Shown here: positions 1 through 16,925 of the stretch, one piece after another
How positions within the stretch are numbered: position 1 is the first letter of the stretch
Layout of the letters: each line of letters opens with the position of its first letter
Assembly (NCBI GenBank): GCA_030562195.1
Contig: JAUJPP010000003.1
Span: 16,957,398 to 17,021,397, forward strand
Direction of reading: 5' to 3'
From: Nipponacmea schrenckii
Taxonomy: Eukaryota; Mollusca; Gastropoda; Lottiidae
DNA length: 64,000 bases
The notes under the pieces: model-generated
What the model was told of the DNA's origin: nothing
Databases searched by the model: none
The model's input: only the letters and a program-made list of their open reading frames with translations
Program-made: the position numbers and the translations under genes

Positions 1-663
1 ATTTTGTTCGTATTGTAATTGTCTACAAAAGTGCCAAGTTTGATGTAGATAGATTGATCCATTCACATTTATTTAATCCTGAATTAAAGGTTTGAAATGT
101 CCAATTTTTATGGCATGTTTAAAGGGCTGTCAACACATTAAAAAAACTCTGATTGTCATTCAGTCTGATTTAAACTGAAGAGCAGGACCCCAAATCATCA
201 ATAAATGTACAACCAGTCTCCAGAAATCATTCTTTCAAATATAAATTCAATTTTTTCCAAAACATGAAATAGACCAGGCAACGCCCTTAAATTAATTATA
301 CATACCTATATACTGTTTTTAAGTAATTTTTAGGGAATGTCACTACACAATTAGATATTAGTGGTTCACAGATAAACGCTGCCAACTATAAAGAAAAAAT
401 GACAGATCATATCTGATAATATGCAGAATTACTAGAATGTTTGTGTAAGGAAAGATAGTCAAGAAATATATATTAGACTGAATTTTCATAATATTTCAAT
501 GTTATATTTATGTATATTTTTTACTTTATATAGAAATATCAAAATAGAATCTAAAGAAACATCTGAATGAATTATTACATTAAAACAAGTGAATAAGTTT
601 TAAATTTTAAATTTAAACTATCATAAATAAAATTGTGAATTATGTCTAGTATTAACACCTTAC

Positions 664-8152
<7,489 letters not shown>

Positions 8153-8659
8153 ATTTCTCACAGTATAAAGTCACCCGGTACAAATAATATTATTACTGAT
8201 GACAGTTCCAAGCTAGAAACACAAGCAGGAATAGAGAAAGTCATATGACATAAAATAGTACATAATAAAGAGTCTTTATTATGATTGACAAGTTCAGATT
8301 TTTATATAAAAGTTGACCATACATACCAAGGTTCACAGTTTGAAGAACCAAATCAGATGAAATTATAAAATAATTAGCCCTGTTCAAAGCAAAGCAATCT
8401 GTTAGTTTTAATTAAATTTTCACAGTTTATTGCTTATCCAAATATATTGGCCTAAATTTCCATGGTAACATGGTCATCAGTTTATATTTTACTGTATGAA
8501 TGATGAATGACTGTTTATCAAAAATGAAGATACTATCATAGACCATAATGTAATTATCAAAAGTATTATCACGGCAAATGAAAATATAGCCGTAGCCATC
8601 GTATTACCACACATTTCGTATGGCAGCCGGGTGGTTGACAAGAGTTATCAGTAAATGAA
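8153..8659. other. Upstream flank of the AGXT2-like gene
   Basis: About 500 bp 5' of the predicted start codon. I see no convincing TATA or initiator element and no ORF. Any 5' untranslated exon or promoter would be here or further right. Confidence 0.4.
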
Positions 8660-8915
8660 AGAATTTTCTGATTTTTAATTCAAGTACATCCTTGGGTGAT
8701 TCGGCACACCAAGTTTCCCTAAAAACCATCAAGAAACCATCTTGCAATTGCATCAACAATAAATTCAACATGTTTTCAAAAACAAGGGCAATAACTTATA
8801 GTAAACAATATTCGATTGGTCTGATTTTTTAATAGGGTCCACCCTTGGATTATAACAAACACTCACGCCCTGTTTCATCAAAATCCATTTGTAAACCAAA
8901 GATATCTGTGCGTAT
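8660..8915. repeat. Degenerate units of the intronic repeat family
   Basis: Contains acaagggcaataactta and the marker block. 8718-8912 is copied almost exactly at 10178-10367, which shows local duplication of a diverged unit. Confidence 0.75.
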
Positions 8916-9059
8916 TTTTCTTTAAATCGAAATAGGGTCTCGGGGGATGATTCAATTTGTGTTATTTTGATGTATATAGAATCTATAACCGATTGACGAA
9001 ATATATATGGAAACCGATTATTGAATTTTGATTTTGATTTTGATTTTTTTACGATTTAA

Positions 9060-9790
9060 ATTTTTAAAAACTTTGAAGGGTCGTATATTGTGACGTTGAC
9101 CTTTGCCAATTTTTTCACCTGTAGAAATGTGATAGCTCTCGAGAAGTTCTATCCAATGATAAAGCTTAATTGTAAGATGTATACTTCCGCTTTTTATCGC
9201 CATTTGAAAATTGCGAATTTTTCCTACAAAACAATCTGTTTGATGTGTGTTGCATTTGGGAGATCACCAAGATATGAGTTTCAGCGATTCGAATTTATTT
9301 AAGTTAAAATGATTCAAAGTTATTATATATGTTAAATAAATGAAATTGTGGTTTATTTCCTTATGTGGGTGATGTAAATATGGAATATTTGGAACGAATT
9401 TACAACCTTTAGAATTTAAAATTTTATCTCTTATGCAACGATAATATACAATGGAGTGGAATAGTGGTCAAAGGGATGGAACTCTATTCAATATAAATTT
9501 TAAAGTGTAAAGCCGCGCTATTTATTTGGTCTCTCAATGTTATACTCTGGCGACTTACGACAACTTAAACGATTAGTGATCTTTTGATTTGTACAAAGTA
9601 TATAGCTATAGACAATGTCTATCCAATGCTACATATATATATTTTTGTACAATGTGTACTTTTAGTTTCATCGCCATCTGAAAATTGCAAATCTAATATA
9701 TAAAAGGATCTATTGGATATTACTTTCTGCGTTTGGGCCATTTATAAAATATGAGTTTCGGCGATCTGGATATCTTTTTAGATTAAACGA
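9060..9790. repeat. Two diverged copies of a 250-bp repeat
   Basis: Blocks at about 9060-9310 and 9530-9790 share 'tctatccaatg', 'gtgtactt', 'tcgccatttgaaaattgc' (or a close variant) and 'atatgagtttc.gcgat'. They are separated by unrelated AT-rich DNA. No protein signal was recognised. A TTTTGA microsatellite lies at about 9022-9050. Confidence 0.6.
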
Positions 9791-10041
9791 CCCTCTATCC
9801 ATTTTTTATTATGATTTTAACTTATTATCTATCTTAATTGATGATGAGGGCTAAGGATGAGGAGGGGCAAAGAGGGGGGAAGAGGGTAAAGGGTGGGGTA
9901 TGGGAGCGTATGTTTATGAAATCCAAATTCTTTTTCTAATGCACCTTTTTTTTTTAATAAACCCTTTCTGTCTTTTGCTTAATGAACGAATCCCATGATG
10001 CAACGCACTGCTTCAGTGCCGTTAGGCGTATGGCTCTAGTT

Positions 10042-10182
10042 ATTATTATTATTATTATTATTTATTTATGATATGCAGAAGATTAATTATGATTATGTCG
10101 GATTTTCTCTAGATCATATCATTCTTGAAATATCATTATCAATGGCTAGTGTATCTTTGAAATGTGTGAGTTGTGCGAAAAA
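10042..10182. repeat. Copy of the CR1-like 5' end at 12596-12717, preceded by a (TTA)n tail
   Basis: From the (TTA)n tract through 'atgatatgcagaagattaat' to ATGGCTAGTG (10142) this matches 12596-12717 closely. The copy stops after 'gttgtgcgaaaaa' and runs straight into the duplicated repeat unit at 10178. A LINE-like 3' end with a TTA tail precedes it. Confidence 0.8.
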
Positions 10183-10640
10183 CCATCAAGAAACCATCTT
10201 GCAATTGCATCAACAATAAATTCAACACGTTTTCAAAAACAGGGGCAATAACTTATAGTAAACAATATTCGATTGGTCTGATTTTTTAATAGGTTCCACC
10301 CTTGGATTATAACAAACACTCACGCCCTGTTTCATCAAAATCCATTTGTAAACCAAAGATATCAAGAACAAAGTCAGAAGTGTTTTCAAGGAACAAGGGC
10401 AATAACTCATATTAAATATTTTTCAATTGGTATGGTTTTTCAATATAATTTATGTGTTAGACCAAGTTTTGTCAATATCCATCACAAAACCAGCTCTCTA
10501 TCGTGTCCACAAAGAATTAAAGAACAAGGGCAATAACTCATAGTAAATATTTTCCGATTGGTTTTTTGGTCCTCGAGTCCACAAAGACTTTAAAAACAAG
10601 GGCAAAAACTGACTTTAAATAATTTTTTTGGCTTTATTTT
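10178..10640. repeat. Two to three units of the intronic repeat family
   Basis: Recurrent acaagggcaataactcat blocks at about 10390, 10525 and 10595. The first part duplicates 8718-8912. Confidence 0.75.
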
Positions 10641-11789
10641 CAATAGGACTTATCCTCAAGTGATTTCAAACACATATTAATGAGTGGGCATATGAAAATA
10701 CTATGATTTGGACAATAAAAAATACCATCTGTTAAATTCATTAAGGAATATTTAGCTTACAAGATTTTTTTGTAAATTGTGTCAATTTTCTAAACCTAAT
10801 GTCAAAGCCAAATTGACCACCAATATTCTGGGTTTTTACAACAATTCATGGTAAGAAAATTTTTATACACTACCTTATATCATTTCATTTGGTTGTTAAG
10901 ACTTTTCTTTTCCATTATTCTTTATAACAACTACCATATCACACTCAATGACAGTTTAAATATATTAAAGAACACTGATAAAATCAATAATATAAACTGG
11001 AGCCACTGAATGTTAATAAAATTAAATCAATAGTTGTTCAAGTCAGTTAAAATCTTAAAATATCACAATATGTTAACTGTACTCTTATAACAACTGTCAA
11101 TCACCATCAAGGAAGTCAGATATCTTTCTACTTCCCACACATTCTGATCTTGTTAAATTATTGGAATCTGAAAGAAATCATATCAAAAGTTCAAATCATG
11201 TCTCACCTAAACCATTCCAACATGAATTAAAGCCGTACCACATAAAACTAACCCTAGCTATAAAATCAGTTTTACCCCTTTCATGTATCATTTTTATGTC
11301 AACTTGTTATATTTAGTGATGATGGACAGATCAAAGGATTCTGGTATTCTCTTGAACAGAGATATACTTATGATTCTCCAATAATATATTAAGTTAAAAA
11401 TTGGTGACCAAGTATCTAAACCAAAATTTGAATCTAGCCATGAAAGGATTTAAACTAGTGGGTATTTTAGTCGAGGAAGAAAAATTGGAAATCACAAAAA
11501 TCTCATCAGTATCAAATGTAACTTCTGTAATATTTAACTAGTCTTCAATCAGATAGTATGAAAGCTTGGAACATAATTAGAACAATATCATTAATTGTCA
11601 TCAGTGCGGGAGTTGTATTTGGAATATTTTGTTTGGCTGTACTTAATCGTGAGTTGATTGAATTCACAAGGTTTAATTTCCAATTTCATGTGCTCATCAT
11701 AGGTTGCTGCGGTTTTTGGTTGGAATTTGACATAACATATATTATATATTTTCAAATTTATCAATAATACTTTCATTATTGAAAAGCCC
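10641..11789. other. AT-rich stretch without recognised features
   Basis: No similarity to the other repeats and no coding signal I trust. The hydrophobic frame at 11558-11767 is probably chance. Confidence 0.4.
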
Positions 11790-12600
11790 CCATGAATATT
11801 GTAACATGTAGATCATATGCTGATCAAAGAAAGACGTAGCTTATCTTATGACCTTTTTACCCCAAACTTTCAGAGCGATTTTTTATACAACTCATTTTCA
11901 ACCATACTTAGACTATTGTTCTCCTATTTGGGCCAGGTCAAAGAATTTATCTTCCAAAATGTTCGAACGCCAATTCAAACTTGCTACCAATCTGGTTTTA
12001 GATTCACCTTTTGACAATAAATTATCTCAACTACATAAATTAAGAATTATGAATATTTCTGATCGTAACACTTTTAACTTTTATATCTATCTTTTTAAAA
12101 TCTTAAATGGTAATGTACCATCTTATTTACATAATACTTTTGAAAAATACAATACTCCGTACTCCACCACCAATACTAAACTAATTCTACCTAGAGGATA
12201 TCTATTGTGAAACAGAGCATAGAATATGTCGCGTCTGTCTCTGGAATTTTCTTGATCCATATATCAAAAATCCACCCAATATTTCTACTTTTAAGAAATA
12301 CTTGTCTGCCAAGTATATCCAGTTTTGACTTTCACTGTTAATTATTAATTACATTTCACTTTCTTCTCCTGATTAGGCCAGCACTTCTGTATAGAAGTCT
12401 TTATTATACGAACTCTAAGGGGTATAATGCCCATAGTGGATACTGTACATATATATATTGTGTGTATTTTTACATTTGTTTTTATTTTTTATCTTTTATA
12501 TTGTTCATATTTTTGTTCATTCAATGTTTGGGCCAATTGTAAAAAGGCCTTTATGCCTAATTGTTAGTCGAATAAAGAATTTATTATTATTATTATTTAT
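11790..12600 (+). mobile_element. 3' end of a CR1-like LINE with (TTA)n tail
   Basis: A 5'-truncated non-LTR retrotransposon. It holds the last part of the reverse-transcriptase ORF (to 12328), a short 3' UTR with 'aaaaaggcctttatgcc', 'aataaa' and a TTA microsatellite tail. The LINE clade assignment is inferred from protein style. Confidence 0.8.
11848..12328 (+). pseudogene. LINE reverse transcriptase C-terminal region, frameshifted
   Basis: Shows the post-catalytic RT region of CR1-like elements: QPYLDYCSPIWARSKNLSSK, LHKLRIMNISDRNTF, FKILNGNVPSYL, then after a frameshift near 12207 LWNFLDPYIKNPPNISTFKK and a stop at 12326-12328. The palm with its YxDD box is absent, so no activity is possible. 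The pattern of DYC.PIW, G..P.YL and LWN.L...IK..FK is established for LINE RT tails. Confidence 0.82.
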
Positions 12601-12676
12601 TTATGATATGTAGAAGATTAATTAAAAAAATGTCAGATTTTCTCTAGATCATATCATTCTTGAAATATCATTATCA

Positions 12677-12889
12677 ATGGCTAGTGTATCTTTGAAATGT
12701 GTGAGTTGTGCGAAAAATGTAAGGAAGAATCAGAAGTGTCAAGTGACTCCAGCTGAGTACCAGGAATTAGTAGAAAGTGGCGAGGATTTTGCTTATACAT
12801 GTCAAAGCTGCAGTGCTCCATTTGGAAACTATTCCAACATGTTCTTTCTAATCTATCAAACTGGAGCTTGGAAATATCAAACCAAATGA
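12677..12889 (+). pseudogene. PHD-finger-like ORF1 start of a CR1-like LINE, internally deleted
   Basis: 70 aa beginning MASVSLKCVSCAKNVRKNQK and continuing with EYQELVESGEDFAYTCQSC. The two CxxC pairs match the outer parts of a PHD finger, but the middle (CxxC...H) between NQKC and VTP is missing. PHD domains are known in ORF1 proteins of CR1-like LINEs, and the ORF follows a LINE (TTA)n tail directly. The family call is inference. Alternative: a short cysteine-rich host ORF. Confidence 0.5.
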
Positions 12890-12969
12890 AGCTAGAACCA
12901 TTGCAGAAGATTCAGGATGTGAATAATAGGATGTGAAAGCTAATAAAATGAATAAAAAATATTTTTTAT

Positions 12970-13105
12970 TTTTTTTTTTGGGCCATTTTGACTAATTCAA
13001 AGGGCCATTTTGACCAATTCAAGGGGCCATTTTGACCAATTATCGGGGGCCATTATGACAAAATTTTAGGGCCATTTTGGTCAGGGGCCATTTTGACTAT
13101 AACCC
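12970..13105. repeat. Minisatellite of GGGCCATTTTGAC units
   Basis: Six imperfect units of 'gggccattttgac' spaced about 23-29 bp. Non-coding. Confidence 0.8.
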
Positions 13106-14023
13106 AGGGAGATGGCTTGAGATGCATTTTCACATTGGTTAAATAATTTTCATTTATCAAGGGGAGATTATCATTCTGATCAGGCATTCGAAGTTGATAA
13201 GTAAACATTTTTTTGGAATCATTAGGATAAATAGGCTAGTCTTGGAAAGGCTATGGTTATGAATTTCTTGTTGAACTTCGTTCGTTGATTTAATATGAAT
13301 ATGGGTTTTGTTAGTTTTATATTCAATATAATCTGATTTCCGACCAACGTTTCTTGAATAAACAGGAAAATTGTTGGAAATGACAAACAGCCACTTGCAC
13401 TACATAATGGGCATGGGATCTGTTAATGTGGGTTTACTGAGTTTAGGGCCTAAGCTTCCAAAGCTGAAATGTTTTCAGTACCATATTTCAGACGGCTAAA
13501 AATTGTCTCTGATTACATAAGTATTATGCTATGTCATATATCACATCTACCTACTGGAGTTTTGTAGATTTATCATATTAGCAATCTTTTATATTTCTGT
13601 GGAGTCTGTTGTTATTTCGCCATTCCACATAGTGAATGACGGTAGTAGATAGTACTGCATACTCAACTACGTAATAAAACAGTCCTCTCCTCCAGGTTAA
13701 TAAATACTAAAATGTGAAGGCTGCTATATAACGTAAGTGTAAGTTTATGTGGAAAAAAAATCTTTGTGGATTTCAGAATGAAAAATATCATAAAATGTAA
13801 GATCTAGAACCAGAGGTCAATGTAAAATATATAAACAAAAACTACCTATTTTTGCTTTCGCTCCACGATCATATTGTATAACCAATAACATCTACATTAG
13901 ACGTTAATGTGTATAACATTGTTTTGGAACTCTTCTCTAATGAAAAGCAATTTTAGTCCACGGAGTTATAAATAGTCCACACTGACGTCATTTAAAGTTA
14001 AAGCAGAGAGTATAGATAGATAG
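13106..14023. other. AT-rich spacer, no feature recognised
   Basis: No ORF or repeat seen apart from a short GATA run at about 14014-14026. The satellite starts at its right edge. Confidence 0.4.
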
Positions 14024-16735
14024 ATACCTTCTTTTTTACGTCCGTATTTATGTTTCACCCTGTAGGGAAGGGAGGGGGTAATGGATTTTGCTCATTTTCT
14101 GGGGAAATTGGCGTATTGACATGCTTAACCTTCGAGTAAAATTTCAATGGAATATTCCTATGCCTTGTCGGATTTTTTCACAGGGTCTTCGTTTTTTACC
14201 TGGTGGGGTCTTCCTTTTATACCTTTTTTTTACGTCCGTATTTATGTTTCACCCTGTAGGGAAGGGAGGGGGTGATGGATTTTGCTCATTTTCTGGGGAA
14301 ATTGGTGTATTGACAGGCTTAATCTTCGAGTAAAATTTCAATGGAATATTCCAATGCCTTGTCGAAATTTTTCACAGGGTCTTCGTTTTTTACCTGGTGG
14401 GGTCTTCCTTTTATACCTTCTTTTTTACGTCCGTATTTATGTTTCACCCTGTAGGGAAGAGAAAGGGTGATGGATTTTGCTCATTTTCTGGGGAAATTGG
14501 CGTATTGACATGCTTAACCTTCGAGTAAAATTTCAATGGAATATTCCTATGCCTTGTCGGATTTTTCACAGGGTCTTCGTTTTTTACCTGGTGGGGTCTT
14601 CCTTTTATACCTTTATTTTTACGTCCGTATTTATGTTTCACCCTGTAGGGAAGGGAGGGGGTGATGGATTTTGCTCATTTTCTGGGGAAATTGGCGTATT
14701 GACATGCTTAACCTTCGAGTAAAATTTCAATGGAATATTCCTATGCCTTGTCGGATGTTTTCACAGGGTCTTCGTTTTTTACTTGGTGGGGTCTTCCTTT
14801 TATACCTTTTTTTTTACGTCCGTATTTATGTTTCACCCTGTAGGGAAGGGAGGGGGTGGTGGATTTTGCTCATTTTCTGGGGAAATTGGCGTATTGACAT
14901 GCTTAACCCTTTGAACCCTGAGTGTAATTTAGATAGAACGTCATATACCCTGAGCTCCAAGCAATATTTCTTAATTTGTATGACGTTAACGTTGTATCAC
15001 GTCACTTGACAACAGTCGGTTTACCGGCTCATCGGGTATATATCATATAAGGATAAGCCGGTATACCGGCTCATCGGGTTGAAAGGGTTAACCTTCGAGT
15101 AAAATTTCAATGGAATATTCCTATGCCTTGTCGGAATTTTTCACAGGGTCTTCGTTTTTTACCTGGTGGGGTCTTCCTTTTATACCTTTTTTTTTTACGT
15201 CCGTATTTATGTTTCACCCTGTAGGGAAAGGAGGGGGCGATGGATTTTGCGCATTTTCTGGGGAAATTGGCGTATTGACATGCTTAACCATCCAGTAAAA
15301 TTTCAATGGAATATTCCTATGCCTTGTCGGATTCTTTCACAGGGTCTTCTTTTTTTACTTGGTGGGGTCTTCCTTTTATATCTTTTTTTTTACGTCCGTA
15401 TTTATGTTTCACCCTGTAGGGAAGGGAGGTGGTGATGGATTTTGCTCATTTTCTGGGGAAATTGGCGTATTGACATGCTTAACCTTCGATTAAAATTTCA
15501 ATGGAATATTCCTATGCCTTGTTGGATTTTTTCACAGGGTCTTCGTTTTTTACTTGGTGGGGTCTTCCTTTTATACCTTTTTTTTTTACGTCCGTATTTA
15601 TGTTTCACCCTGTAGGGAAGAGAGGGGGTGATGGATTTTGCTCATTTTCTGGGGAAATTGGCGTATTGACATGCTTAACCTTCGAGTAAAATTTCAATGG
15701 AATATTCCTATGCCTTGTCGGATTTTTTCACAGGGTCTTCGTTTTTTACCTGGTGGGGTCTTCCTTTTATACCTTTATTATTACGTCCGTATTTATGTTT
15801 CACCCTGTAGGGAAGGGAGGGGGTGATGGATTTTGCTCATTTTCTGGGGAAATTGGCGTATTGACATGCTTAACCTTCGAGTAAAATTTCAATGGAATAT
15901 TCCTATGCCTTGTCGGATGTTTTCACAGGGTCTTCGTTTTTTACTTGGTGGGGTCTTCCTTTTATACCTTTTTTTACGTCCGTATTTATGTTTCACCCTG
16001 TAGGGAAGAGAGGGGGTGATGGATTTTGCTCATTTTCTGGGGAAATTGGCGTATTGACATGCTTAACCTTCGAGTAAAATTTCAATGGAATATTCCTATG
16101 CCTTGGGGATTTTTTCACAGGGTCTTCGTTTTTTACCTGGTGGGGTCTTCCTTTTATACCTTCTTTTTACGCCCGTATTTATGTTTCATCCTGTAGGGAA
16201 GGGAGGGGGTGATGGATTTTGCTCATTTTCTGGGGAAATTGGCGTATTGACATGCTTAACCTTCGAGTAAAATTTCAATGGAATATTCCTATGCCTTGTT
16301 GGATTTTTTTACAGTGTCTTCGTTTTTTACTTGGTGGGGTCTTCCTTTTATACCTTCTTTTTTACGTCCGTATTTACGTTTCACCCTGTAGGGAAGGGAG
16401 GGGGTGATGGATTTTGCTCATTTTCTGGGGAAATTGGCGTATTGACATGCTTAACCTTCGAAATTTCAATGGAATATTCCTATGCCTTGTCGGAATTTTT
16501 CACAGGGTCTTCGTTTTTTACCTGGTGAGGTCTTCATTTTATACCTTTTTTTACGTCCGTATTTATGTTTCACCCTGTAGGGAAGGGAGGGGGTGATGGA
16601 TTTTGCTCATTTTCTGGGGAAATTGGCGTATTGACATGCTTAACCTTCGAGTAAAATTTCAATGGAATATTCCTATGCCTTGTCGGATTTTTTCACAGGG
16701 TCTTAGTTTTTTACCTGGTGGGGTCTTCCTTTTTT
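14024..16735. repeat. 195-bp satellite, 13 units
   Basis: The block 'ggggaaattggcgtattgac' recurs at 14101, 14295, 14490, 14684, 14879 and so on to 16616, a period of 194-196 bp. The unit is three times 65, so the same short frames reopen in every copy; the look-alike 60-90 aa ORFs are periodic artefacts. Copies are mostly over 90% alike by eye. One unit is interrupted by a MITE (14907-15087). Confidence 0.95.
14907..15087. mobile_element. 181-bp piggyBac-type MITE inserted in the satellite
   Basis: The ends are CCCTTTGAACCC and, reverse-complemented, CCCTTTCAACCC (11 of 12). TTAA lies on both sides (14903-14906 and 15088-15091), and the uninterrupted satellite units read cTTAAccttcg at this point, which gives the empty site directly. 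TTAA targets and CCCTTT-like ends are typical of piggyBac. It also carries two direct copies of 'ccggctcatcggg'. No coding capacity. Confidence 0.9.
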
Positions 16736-16925
16736 AGGTCTTCGTTTTTTACCTGGTGGGGTCTTCCTTTTTTAGGTCTTCGTTTTTTACCTGGTGGGGT
16801 CTTCCTTTTTTAGGTCTTCGTTTTTTACCTCGTGGGGTCTTCCTTTTTTAGGTCTTCGTTTTTTACCTCGTGGGGTCTTCCTTTTTTAGGTCTTAGGTCT
16901 TTGGGTCTTCGTTTTGTACACACCC
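16736..16925. repeat. 38-bp sub-repeat derived from the satellite
   Basis: 'aggtcttcgttttttacc' begins units at 16736, 16774, 16812 and 16850, with a shorter unit at 16888. The 38 bp is the 'ggtcttcg...cttcctttt' part of the 195-bp unit, re-amplified at the edge of the array. Confidence 0.92.

Noticed and set aside
9900..10040. tRNA-derived SINE head at 'cgaatcccatgatgc'
   Set aside because: No B box or paired stems; it is better seen as the 3' end of a LINE with a TTA tail.
11558..11767. Hydrophobic 69-aa ORF as a membrane protein
   Set aside because: AT-rich chance frame; an antisense ORF of similar length exists; no splice or promoter context.
14088..16596. Series of 60-112 aa ORFs on the plus strand
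   Set aside because: They are the same two frames of a 195-bp satellite repeated.
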